From a virus: DNA of 30,109 bases. The notes below the pieces were generated by a model, which was not told the DNA's origin, did no database searches, and saw only the letters and a program-made list of their open reading frames with translations. Numbering within the stretch: the first letter of the stretch is position 1; the number at the start of each line of letters is the position of its first letter. The translations under genes and the position numbers were made by a program. Location of the stretch: positions 1-30,109 of the IMG/VR virus record IMGVR_UViG_3300042923_000304, one strand, 5' to 3'. Below, piece by piece: positions 13,097-19,470 of this stretch.

Positions 13097-14167
13097 ATGG
13101 CGTACGCAGCAGGTAAGCAAGAGGAAGTTCTAAGGCGGATAAGGCAGATATACGCAGATGCAGAGGTATCTATCTTGTCTAGGATGGCAAAATTGCTAAT
13201 ATCTGGACCGGACAATGTCGATCATTGGACCACTAAGAAACTAGCCGACATCCGCAGAAACATGGCCCAGATAGAGGGCATTCTCAAGCAGTTGGATGGC
13301 GGTGTGAGCGAGGAGGCTCTGCAGGCTATCACCAATGCCTATATCAACGGGTATCAGGCAGCAGCGACTAGTGCGGCATCCGCTGGTATAACAACTACTG
13401 GGGCGACTGTCACTGCAATATCACAGGTGGGGGCGATGAATCTGTCGGCAGTGAATGCTTTGGCATCTGCGGCTGCAGGAAATCTGTCGGCCACGCACCT
13501 ACCCATACTTCGATCGGCTAATGATGTCTATCGCCGCGCAATATTCGAGACTGCTTCATTGGTCAGTACTGGCACAATGACGAGGAAGCAGGCCACCCAA
13601 GCTGCCCTGAACAAGATGGCTGATGCGGGTCTGTCCGGATTCGTGGACGCCAAAGGGCGCAAGTGGGATATGGCCAGCTATGCAGAGATGTCCATTCGAT
13701 CCGCCGTAGTACAGGCATCCGTCGACGGCCATGTGAAGCAACTATCCGAATATGGCCGAAATCTGGTCATCGTGTCGGAGCATACTAGGGAGTGTCCACT
13801 ATGCAGGCCGTGGGAGGGAAAAGTCCTCTGTACTGATGGCTCAGACCCCAAGTACCCTACACTGGCAGCGGCCAGAACTGGCGGGCTATTCCACCCTAAC
13901 TGCGGGCACACGATAAGTATCTATATCGATGGTGTCACAGAGATCCCCAAGAACACAGAGGACCCGATCGGATATGCGGCCCAGCAGAAGCAACGGTACA
14001 ATGAGCGGGCCATCCGGAAATGGAAGAAACGGGAGGCCGTGGCCGTATTACCAGAGGATCAAGCATTCGCCCGATCCAAGGTACGGTCATGGCAGCAGGC
14101 CCAGCGCAAGCATCTGGATGGTAAGGACCTACCGCGCAAGTATGATAGAGAGCGCATAAGAGTATAG
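13097..14167 (+). CDS. Phage minor capsid protein (Phage_min_cap2-like)
   Basis: Head morphogenesis protein bound to the portal inside the procapsid. CGGAGGTG precedes ATG 13097. Residues 1-100 are helical, and 100-150 are rich in Ala, Ser and Thr. The diagnostic C-terminal part contains CPLC (Cys233, Cys236) in EHTRECPLCRPW and HPNCGH (His266, Cys269, His271), the putative metal-binding pattern conserved in this family and related to MuF-type proteins. A basic C-terminal tail follows (RKWKKREA). At 356 residues it is of normal length for the family. Position between portal and scaffold supports it. Confidence 0.88.
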   Translation: MAYAAGKQEEVLRRIRQIYADAEVSILSRMAKLLISGPDNVDHWTTKKLADIRRNMAQIEGILKQLDGGVSEEALQAITNAYINGYQAAATSAASAGITTTGATVTAISQVGAMNLSAVNALASAAAGNLSATHLPILRSANDVYRRAIFETASLVSTGTMTRKQATQAALNKMADAGLSGFVDAKGRKWDMASYAEMSIRSAVVQASVDGHVKQLSEYGRNLVIVSEHTRECPLCRPWEGKVLCTDGSDPKYPTLAAARTGGLFHPNCGHTISIYIDGVTEIPKNTEDPIGYAAQQKQRYNERAIRKWKKREAVAVLPEDQAFARSKVRSWQQAQRKHLDGKDLPRKYDRERIRV

Positions 14168-14217
14168 CACATGACGGCATATCTCTGTTAGTATTCGTGG
14201 CGAGGAGTTGAGGGTAT

Positions 14218-14415
14218 ATGGTGAAGATCAACGTTAGGTCTAAGGACGGGTACATAGAGATAGTGGCGGATGGGCATGCAAACTCTGCGCCACACGGGCA
14301 GGACATCATCTGCGCATCCGTATCAGCTATCCTACAGACCGCCATATTGGGGCTAGAGGCGATCGCTGATCAATATCCCGACCGTGTGCAAATGCGCTAC
14401 GATAGCGCTGAATAA
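14218..14415 (+). CDS. prp: Prp-like cysteine protease, compact phage form (65 aa)
   Basis: Homologue of the ribosomal-processing cysteine protease Prp (YsxB family), which in Firmicutes removes an N-terminal extension from ribosomal protein L27. The conserved catalytic stretch is present: GHAN with His20 and HGQDIICASVSA with Cys32, 12 residues apart as in cellular Prp. At 65 residues it is much shorter than the usual 100-115; the segment after the Cys helix seems missing, so that helix runs straight into the terminal ILGLEAIADQYP-type helix and last strand. It lies directly upstream of scaffold and coat, both with an LNLQMF motif near the N-terminus, so it is the likely capsid maturation protease. 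No frameshift explains the short length. Confidence 0.82.
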   Translation: MVKINVRSKDGYIEIVADGHANSAPHGQDIICASVSAILQTAILGLEAIADQYPDRVQMRYDSAE

Positions 14416-14463
14416 ATAATCGGTACTGCGTACGTAGCAGGGTAAAAATTCGGAGGTGTGACA

Positions 14464-15240
14464 ATGTTCAAGGCAAAATGGCAGTTAAATTTACAGATGT
14501 TCAACGATGGCGGTGAAGGTGGTGCAGGTGCTGGGAACGGCGCAGGCGGTGCTGGATCTGGTGAAGGTGGTAGTGGTAGTGGTGAAGGTTCTGGCGGTAA
14601 CGGCGGACAAAATCACTCTGGCACCGGAGGTCAAGGAGGTAGCGGTGGTGAGGTAAAACCTTACTTATCGTTTCCGGATGAGGCCAGCTTCATGTCACGC
14701 ATTAAACGCGAGGGCAGCAAACAGGTTGGGGAGTTCCTAAAGGGCTTGGGATTTGAGAAGCAGGAAGACCTCAAGACCATCATCGACACGCATCAGGCGA
14801 ATATCGAGGCTGGCAAGACTGAACTGCAGAAGGAGAAAGATCGTAATGCCGCTCTTGAGAAGGAGCGCAACACGGCGATCGAGACTTCCAATGCTATCTT
14901 GCGCAAGGCAGATGCAAAATTGCAGGCTGCAGCGTTGGGTATCAAACCAGAGCGCGTGGATTATGCTCTGAAACTCGCTAATATTGATGCCGTGGAGGTC
15001 AAAGATGGTGTGGTTGACAATGCAGCCATTAAGGCTGCTCTAGAAGCCGTACTAAAGGACCTGCCGGAATTAAAAGGCGTGGCAGTACCACCTGCTGGCG
15101 GTGGGGATTTCGGCGGAGGTAGCGGTGGGGGCGGCAAGCCACCATTGACCATGGAGCTAATTCGTGGGATGACTACTGCGGAATCCGAAGCTAGATTGCC
15201 TGAGATCATGGAGTTCCTATCTAAGAATAGCAACAACTGA
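14464..15240 (+). CDS. Capsid scaffolding protein with Prp-type cleavage motif
   Basis: Internal scaffold for procapsid assembly. GGAGGTG at 14452-14458 lies 5 bases before ATG 14464. Residues 8-13 (LNLQMF) match the Prp recognition motif of L27 precursors. Residues 15-60 are a Gly/Ser-rich linker, followed by a folded segment (about 64-95), a long charged coiled coil (about 95-155, EKERNTAIETSNAILRKADA) and a helical domain ending in a Gly-rich hinge (about 215-228) and a C-terminal helix (PEIMEFLSKN) likely to touch the coat. Length 258 residues, acidic. The Prp-like gene is directly upstream and the major capsid gene directly downstream. Confidence 0.87.
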   Translation: MFKAKWQLNLQMFNDGGEGGAGAGNGAGGAGSGEGGSGSGEGSGGNGGQNHSGTGGQGGSGGEVKPYLSFPDEASFMSRIKREGSKQVGEFLKGLGFEKQEDLKTIIDTHQANIEAGKTELQKEKDRNAALEKERNTAIETSNAILRKADAKLQAAALGIKPERVDYALKLANIDAVEVKDGVVDNAAIKAALEAVLKDLPELKGVAVPPAGGGDFGGGSGGGGKPPLTMELIRGMTTAESEARLPEIMEFLSKNSNN

Positions 15241-15272
15241 TCACAGAGCACCATTCGAGGAGTGACGCAAAA

Positions 15273-16181
15273 ATGAAGAGCAAGAAGAGCAAAATCTTGG
15301 GTCTAATGGGCGGTTTGAACCTCCAAATGTTCACGCTCAATAATTTCATCCCACAAGTATGGTCCGCACAACTACTGGTAAGCCTGAAAAAGGCACTAGT
15401 ATACGGACAAACTGGTATCGTTAACCGCGATTACCAAGGCGAGATCACCGCATACGGCGATACTGTCAAGATCAATGATATCGGTGCTGTAACGATTGGT
15501 GATTACACCAAGAATACGAACATCGAAGATCCAGAGGCGCTGACAGATGCCACTCGTACTTTGCAGATCACGCAAGCGAAATACTTCAACTTCCAAGTTG
15601 ATGATATCGACCGTGCACAGCAAAATCCGAAGGTTATGGCACAGGCGATGGTAGAGGCAGCGTATGCTCTGCGCGACGTAGCTGACCAATTCATCGCATC
15701 GCAGCATGTAGGCGTAGCTGCCTCGAACACGATCGGTGATGACACGACTCCAGTCGTGGCCACTAAAGCCGACGCGTATGAGTATCTCGTGGATCTGTCG
15801 GTCAAGCTGGATGAGGCGAACGTCCCTGAGAATGGCCGCTTCGTTGTAATCCCACCTTGGTATGAGGGCCTCATGCTGAAAGACGATCGTTTCGTCCAGA
15901 ATGGTACGACTTCCGGTGTGGAGACTTTGATGAATGGCCAGATCGGCGCTGCTGCTGGCTTCAACATTCTTAAGTCTAACAACGTGCCTAACACTGCTGG
16001 CACTAAGTACAAGATCATCGCTGGCTACAATGGCGCGATTTCGTACGCTGAGCAGGTAAACCAAGTGGAAGGCTACCGTCCAGAGAAGCGATTCGCAGAT
16101 GCGGTCAAAGGTTTGCACCTGTACGGTGCGAAGCTGGTACGCCCTACTGGTATCGCAGTAATGACGGCCAACAAAGCCTAG
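15273..16181 (+). CDS. Major capsid protein with N-terminal Prp-type motif
   Basis: Main shell protein, HK97-type fold inferred from position and length (302 aa). GAGGAGTG precedes the start at 15273. The N-terminus is basic, with LNLQMF at residues 15-20 followed by TLNNFIPQVW; removal after Phe20 would leave a mature coat of 282 residues. Coat-like features are VYGQTGIVNRDYQG (E-loop region), GDTVKINDIGAVTIGDY, a spine-like helix (NPKVMAQAMVEAAYALRDVADQF) and a C-terminal P-domain strand. Codon use is smoother than in neighbouring accessory genes, as expected of a highly expressed gene. Strong hairpins follow directly. Confidence 0.92.
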   Translation: MKSKKSKILGLMGGLNLQMFTLNNFIPQVWSAQLLVSLKKALVYGQTGIVNRDYQGEITAYGDTVKINDIGAVTIGDYTKNTNIEDPEALTDATRTLQITQAKYFNFQVDDIDRAQQNPKVMAQAMVEAAYALRDVADQFIASQHVGVAASNTIGDDTTPVVATKADAYEYLVDLSVKLDEANVPENGRFVVIPPWYEGLMLKDDRFVQNGTTSGVETLMNGQIGAAAGFNILKSNNVPNTAGTKYKIIAGYNGAISYAEQVNQVEGYRPEKRFADAVKGLHLYGAKLVRPTGIAVMTANKA

Positions 16182-16197
16182 TCTCATAAGTAGTAAT

Positions 16198-16234
16198 GCC
16201 CAGTAGTGCTTGGTAATTCCGAGTGTTACTGGGC
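16198..16234 (+). other. Long stable hairpin after the major capsid gene
   Basis: A 16-bp stem (GCCCAGTA.../...TACTGGGC with four G-U pairs in the upper half) and a 5-base loop, no U-tract. It lies 17 bases after the coat stop codon and just ahead of a true terminator, suggesting a 3'-end protection element for the coat mRNA. Confidence 0.75.
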
Positions 16235-16250
16235 ACTACCATGAAGCAAT

Positions 16251-16291
16251 AAAGCCCTGACGACGATGCGGTAAGGTCGCTGGGGCTTTTT
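16251..16291 (+). terminator. Terminator after major capsid gene
   Basis: AAAGCCC pairs with GGGCTTT around a loop that holds a small GAC/GTC stem, followed by TTTTT. Together with the preceding hairpin it should sharply reduce transcription past the coat gene. Confidence 0.87.
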
Positions 16292-16321
16292 AATATCAAA
16301 CCATTAATGGAGGTTGGAAAT

Positions 16322-16600
16322 ATGCCGATTATTCGCAATAAGAACACTGGCGTAGTTAACGAAGTCAAGGAGGAGGTAGCGGAATACTACCTGAAATTCG
16401 AGCGTGATGATTACGAGTTGGTAGACGGCGACATCAATAAAGCACCAGCGGGCGCTCCGGAGGACACTGGCAGCGGCAAAACCGTCGATGAGATGGAATA
16501 CCCCGAGCTACAGGCATTGGCCAAGTTATTGGGGATTCCGGCGACTGGCGGCAAAGATAAGCTGATTGTGGCAATTAAGGAAGCACAAGCAGCAGAATAA
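16322..16600 (+). CDS. Small head protein with HeH/LEM-like C-terminal domain (92 aa)
   Basis: The ribosome site GGAGGT (within 16309-16314) places the start at 16322; the ATG at 16307 lies within that site. The N-terminal half resembles short phage proteins downstream of coat genes (MPIIRNKNTG, VAEYYLKFERDDYELVDG). Residues about 60-90 have the helix-extended loop-helix pattern (YPELQALAKLLGIPATGGKDKLIVAI) typical of HeH/LEM domains that follow capsid genes in Firmicute phages. It may bind DNA or help join head parts. The middle linker is Pro/Gly/Asp-rich. Confidence 0.72.
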   Translation: MPIIRNKNTGVVNEVKEEVAEYYLKFERDDYELVDGDINKAPAGAPEDTGSGKTVDEMEYPELQALAKLLGIPATGGKDKLIVAIKEAQAAE

Positions 16601-16613
16601 GAGGTGATAGGTC

Positions 16614-17021
16614 ATGGCAGTATATGCTACTAAAGCCGATCTGGCCGCATACCTAGAATTGGACGAGGCATCATTGGAACCCGAGTCTGGCAGACTCTTG
16701 CGCTTGGCCAGTGAACTCATCGATTACGTATCCCTCAATCGGGTGGATGTCGATAATGTGGCCATGATGGAGAAGGTGAAGGACGCCACGTGTGCCCAAG
16801 TGGAGTACTGGTTGGAGACTGGCGACGCCAATGGCATCGTAGCACAGGCATCGAAGATGGGCTTTGGCTCATTCTCCATGGATGGCAGTCTCTCGATGTT
16901 CGGTCCACGCGCTAGGCAGGCATTGACCACGATCGGCCTGACCTATCGCGGGGTGCAGCAATCCACCAGACGGTCATCACTCCACGACACATTCTTCGAT
17001 CCAAGGGGTGTGTGGCGATGA
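16614..17021 (+). CDS. Head-tail connector / adaptor protein
   Basis: Likely the adaptor that sits under the portal (gp6 or gp15-type). GAGGTGAT precedes ATG 16614. The sequence is mostly helical: TKADLAAYLEL, then RLLRLASELIDYVSLNRV, then a long helix around MMEKVKDATCAQVEYWLETG, then a Gly/Ser loop (GFGSFSMDGSLSMFG) and a helix ending RARQALTTIGL. At 135 residues this is the usual size. The second gene after coat is the usual place for this protein. The ATGA overlap with the next gene couples them. Confidence 0.82.
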   Translation: MAVYATKADLAAYLELDEASLEPESGRLLRLASELIDYVSLNRVDVDNVAMMEKVKDATCAQVEYWLETGDANGIVAQASKMGFGSFSMDGSLSMFGPRARQALTTIGLTYRGVQQSTRRSSLHDTFFDPRGVWR

Positions 17022-17323
17022 TTATACCAGCGTTTCTATTGAAGCAGAAGGTATCTATAGAACCGTTTATGGGGGCCACTGGCAGGGGTGAACAATTCGG
17101 CGAGGCATTTGTAGAGAAGGGTCGATTCGAGCAGGAGCAGAAACTGATGAGGGACGCCACAGGAGCCAGTATCCTGTGTGCCGCTGTCCTATTTGTCAGG
17201 CCCAATACCCGTATCAAAGTACAGGATCGGGTCACATACGGCGGAATTCAGTATACTGTGAAATTCGTATCCCCACGCTTGGCACTGTCGGCCCCGTCCC
17301 ATGTGGAGGTGCGTTTGCAATGA
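17018..17323 (+). CDS. Head-tail joining / stopper protein
   Basis: Probably the stopper that closes the connector channel until tail attachment (SPP1 gp16-like or H_T_join class). The start at 17018 overlaps the upstream stop (ATGA). The 101-residue protein is beta-rich, with the signature ending RVTYGGIQYTVKFVSPRLALSAPSHVEVRL, a pattern common to joining proteins (strand, Gly-Gly turn, strand). The N-terminus reads MIIPAFLLKQKVSIEPF. It overlaps the next gene by 4 bases. Confidence 0.78.
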   Translation: MIIPAFLLKQKVSIEPFMGATGRGEQFGEAFVEKGRFEQEQKLMRDATGASILCAAVLFVRPNTRIKVQDRVTYGGIQYTVKFVSPRLALSAPSHVEVRLQ

Positions 17324-17685
17324 GCACTAGGAATAGAGCCAGTGTTCGTGTGAGTTGGAATGATCGGAATGCCAATCTGGTCAGGGAGGGTGCCTTGGAG
17401 GGTCTCAATGATGCCCTCCACTATCTGCTTGGGGAGTCCAACAAGATCGTACCCTTGGACGAGAGCACTCTACAATCATCCGGTGCTGTGTCTGTAGACC
17501 GTGGCAGTATGAAGGGTGTGGTCAGTTACGACACCCCCTATGCGGCACGTCTGCACGAGCATCCAGAATACAAATTCCAACGGGGCCGAGAGGGCAAATG
17601 GCTGGAGAAGACGTGGAGAACCAAGAGGGCGGTGGCCATCAGGTTAATTCGCAATGGTATCAGTAGGAGGATGGGTGATCTTTGA
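17320..17685 (+). CDS. Tail completion protein (Minor_capsid_2-like)
   Basis: The start at 17320 has GGAGGTG upstream and an ATGA overlap; the longer frame from 17176 is an overlap shadow. The 121-residue protein carries the characteristic segment YAARLHEHPEYKFQ followed by GKWLEKTW, conserved in the Minor_capsid_2 and HK97 gp10-type neck or tail completion families. It would sit between head connector and tail tube. Confidence 0.8.
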   Translation: MSTRNRASVRVSWNDRNANLVREGALEGLNDALHYLLGESNKIVPLDESTLQSSGAVSVDRGSMKGVVSYDTPYAARLHEHPEYKFQRGREGKWLEKTWRTKRAVAIRLIRNGISRRMGDL

Positions 17686-18065
17686 TGCTGGTAGAGGATA
17701 TAGCGACACATCTCACCATCGAGGGTATTGGGGTCTATGATCCGGATGGTACAACTGGCGACATCTTCATTGCGTTCCTGCCAGCATCCCCAAATGCGTG
17801 CATATCGATATACGACACTGGCGGGCAAGGTAGCGAACTCCCTCAGGACCACATCCGAGCAATTCAGATTATGGTCAGAGGGTCAGAATACCAATCGGTC
17901 AATTCGAAAGCTTGGGAGGTCTACCGGAGCGTCCGAGGGGCCGCATCCGTGAATGGTAGGCGGATTGTCAATCGGGCCGTGGGCGTACCATCCAGCATCG
18001 GACAAGACGACAATAAACGCTATGAATTCAGCATCAACTTCGAGATGTGGACCATAGGCGATTAG
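17685..18065 (+). CDS. Tail terminator-like protein (Minor_capsid_3-like)
   Basis: TGATG overlap with the upstream gene sets the ATG at 17685; a TTG at 17682 is less likely. At 126 residues, with an alternating strand and helix pattern (GIGVYDPDGTTGDIFIAFLP, ACISIYDTGGQGSELP, RAIQIMVRGSEY, KRYEFSINFEMWT), it resembles the Minor_capsid_3 and tail-terminator proteins that cap the tube at the head-proximal end. Order (connector, stopper, completion, terminator, tube) supports the call. Confidence 0.78.
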   Translation: MLVEDIATHLTIEGIGVYDPDGTTGDIFIAFLPASPNACISIYDTGGQGSELPQDHIRAIQIMVRGSEYQSVNSKAWEVYRSVRGAASVNGRRIVNRAVGVPSSIGQDDNKRYEFSINFEMWTIGD

Positions 18066-18077
18066 GGGTGATCCGGA

Positions 18078-18254
18078 ATGAAGGTAAGAACAAAGCAGAA
18101 GAATGGCCGAGTGGGTTTGAATCGCGACTATTGGGATGTAAAAAACCACGTCGCAGTCATCCCCGATGAAGCGGCCAAGGTGCTATTGGAGCGGCACCCA
18201 GAAGAGTTCCAACAATACGAAAAAGAGGAAGTGACCGAAGATGGCAGTATCTAA
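18078..18254 (+). CDS. Small protein before the major tail gene (58 aa)
   Basis: GGGGTGATCCGG upstream of ATG 18078 gives a usable ribosome site; the frame closes at 18252-18254, overlapping the tail tube gene by 14 bases. The protein has a basic N-terminus (MKVRTKQKNG), a middle strand (HVAVIPDEAA) and an acidic helical C-terminus (LLERHPEEFQQYEKEEV). Small proteins of this shape are frequent just before major tail genes in Firmicute phages and may regulate or chaperone assembly. The family is not named here. Confidence 0.7.
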   Translation: MKVRTKQKNGRVGLNRDYWDVKNHVAVIPDEAAKVLLERHPEEFQQYEKEEVTEDGSI

Positions 18255-18786
18255 TGAAACGAAGATCCTAGGTATCAATGACCTTAAGATCTCCGAATTG
18301 ATGGTGGATGATTCCACGACCCTGACGTATGACACGCCTGTAGACGTACCGGGTATCACGAACTTGCAGGTATCGCCTAACTTCGTGGAGAAGGAGCTGC
18401 GCGGTGATGAGACAGTGTTGGATAAGTACTCCAAATTGGACTCGATCAACTGGTCCATCTCTAACGTCATCATGTCGCTTGACGCTCTGGCAGTCATGAT
18501 CGGCGGTACAGTGGCGACATCCGGCGTCACTCCTGCGGAGAAGAAGACGTACACTCTGCTCAGTTCCGACCTTCCGAAGTACTTCAAGATGGAAGGCCAA
18601 TCGGAATATTCTGATGCAGGTGACGTGCACGTGATCCTGTTCAAATGCAAGGCATCCAGCGTACAATACGAGCTGCGTGGTGAAGATTACGCGACTGTGA
18701 CGGCATCCGGCACGGGCATCGGCACCAAGAAAGACAAAAAGATCAAGGAAATCGTGATCAACGAAGCGGTTACTCCTATCGAATAG
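18241..18786 (+). CDS. Major tail (tube) protein
   Basis: Subunit of the tail tube. The start at 18241 lies in the end of the previous gene. The 181-residue protein is beta-rich with strands around TLTYDTPVDVPGITNLQVSP, a conserved charged motif (KELRGDETVLDKYSKLDSINWSI) typical of siphophage tube proteins, a central helix (SLDALAVMIGG) and C-terminal strands (HVILFKCKASSVQYELRG, KIKEIVINEA). No extra Ig-like domain. The GDE-x4-DKYSKLD segment is one of the best identifiers. It is followed by a terminator and then the chaperone genes. Confidence 0.88.
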   Translation: MAVSNETKILGINDLKISELMVDDSTTLTYDTPVDVPGITNLQVSPNFVEKELRGDETVLDKYSKLDSINWSISNVIMSLDALAVMIGGTVATSGVTPAEKKTYTLLSSDLPKYFKMEGQSEYSDAGDVHVILFKCKASSVQYELRGEDYATVTASGTGIGTKKDKKIKEIVINEAVTPIE

Positions 18787-18810
18787 CTCGATTGAAACCA
18801 GCAACTCCCG

Positions 18811-18839
18811 AGACCTACTATTAATCCAGTAGGTCTTTT
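18811..18839 (+). terminator. Terminator after major tail gene
   Basis: A perfect 9-bp stem AGACCTACT/AGTAGGTCT with an 8-base loop, running into TTTTATTTAT. It probably lowers transcription of chaperone and tape measure genes relative to the tube gene. Confidence 0.9.
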
Positions 18840-18870
18840 ATTTATATTACGAACCATGGAGGTATGGACG

Positions 18871-19236
18871 ATGGACATAGGTAGAAATAGCAATGTAAGA
18901 GATGTACTGGCCACCTATAGTGAGGTGGAATTGAAGGGCAGCGTCTATAAGGTAGATTTCAGCCTGTATGCATTCGCTCTGATCGAGGATGATTATGGCG
19001 ATGTTGATACGCTATTAGCCAAGGTATCAAAGGGTAGCGCCAAAGCTACTATCGCTCTGCTCTGGGCGGGCCTGCAGACGCACCATCCGGGAATTACCCG
19101 TGATGAAGTGGGCGTGCTTGCCAATCTTAAGGACATGGCGAAGATTGCATCCGCTATCTATGCTAACGCTGGGAAGAACATCCCACAGCCAAAGCCCAAT
19201 CGCCAGCAGCGGAGGGCAGCAGAAAGAAAAAACTAA
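18871..19236 (+). CDS. Tail assembly chaperone, zero-frame product (gpG-like)
   Basis: GGAGGT at 18858-18863 puts the start at ATG 18871. The 121-residue protein resembles gpG-type chaperones: beta start (VELKGSVYKVDFSLYAFALIEDDYG), then helices (TIALLWAGLQTHHPGITRDEVGVL, LKDMAKIASAIYANAG) and a basic Arg-rich end (RQQRRAAERKN). The stop follows directly after a slippery heptamer, so a fraction of ribosomes make a longer gpGT form. Its role is to coat and hold the tape measure protein during tail assembly. Confidence 0.88.
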   Translation: MDIGRNSNVRDVLATYSEVELKGSVYKVDFSLYAFALIEDDYGDVDTLLAKVSKGSAKATIALLWAGLQTHHPGITRDEVGVLANLKDMAKIASAIYANAGKNIPQPKPNRQQRRAAERKN

Positions 19237-19454
19237 CGGACCCACCCGAGGGAGAGATCCAAGGGTGGGATTGGGTGTGGCTATACTACCTTGGCACGGT
19301 CATCTTGGGTATGTCAGACTACGATTTCTGGAGATGTTCACCGAGAAGGCTGGATGCACTCTATGACAAGCATCTAGAAATCTCCGGTGTGGACACTACT
19401 ACCGAGGGTGAATCGAGTCAGGAGGATAGTGTACGATCAATCATGAGTTGGTAG
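18871..19454 (+). CDS. Tail assembly chaperone, -1 frameshift product (gpGT-like, 194 aa)
   Basis: Reading passes from the gpG-like frame to the -1 frame at A AAA AAC (19227-19233), continues from CTA at 19233 and ends at TAG 19452-19454, adding 73 residues to the 121 of gpG. The extension begins LTDPPEGEIQGWDWVWLYYL and contains GTVILGMSDYDFWRCSPRRLDALYDK, which has the 'Dxx-xxWxxsPxrLxaLxxx' look of gpT domains. It has no start codon of its own, as expected. The fused form recruits tail tube subunits to the chaperone-coated tape measure; a set gpG:gpGT ratio is known to be needed in other siphophages. Confidence 0.88.
19227..19269 (+). promoter_or_regulatory. -1 ribosomal frameshift signal (slippery site plus stem)
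   Basis: The heptamer A AAA AAC is read in the zero frame as the last two sense codons before TAA. After 7 bases comes a perfect 7-bp stem CCCACCC (19241-19247)/GGGTGGG (19263-19269) with a 15-base loop. Spacing and stem strength match known stimulatory elements. Confidence 0.9.
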
Positions 19455-19470
19455 AGAGAGGGGTGCTAAT

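Noticed and set aside
12419-13120. Minus-strand frame of 233 aa opposite the portal gene
   Set aside because: Ser/Arg-rich shadow translation of the portal coding strand; no start signal.
14427-14446. Short palindrome CTGCGTACGTAGCAG before the scaffold gene
   Set aside because: The pairing stem is only four bases beyond the TACGTA centre; no evidence of an operator.
14510-14650. Gly/Ser codon-rich stretch resembling a tandem repeat
   Set aside because: It is a low-complexity flexible linker of the scaffold protein, not a precise DNA repeat.
15396-16187. Minus-strand frame of 263 aa opposite the coat gene
   Set aside because: Mirror of a strongly codon-biased gene; no ribosome site or recognisable domain.
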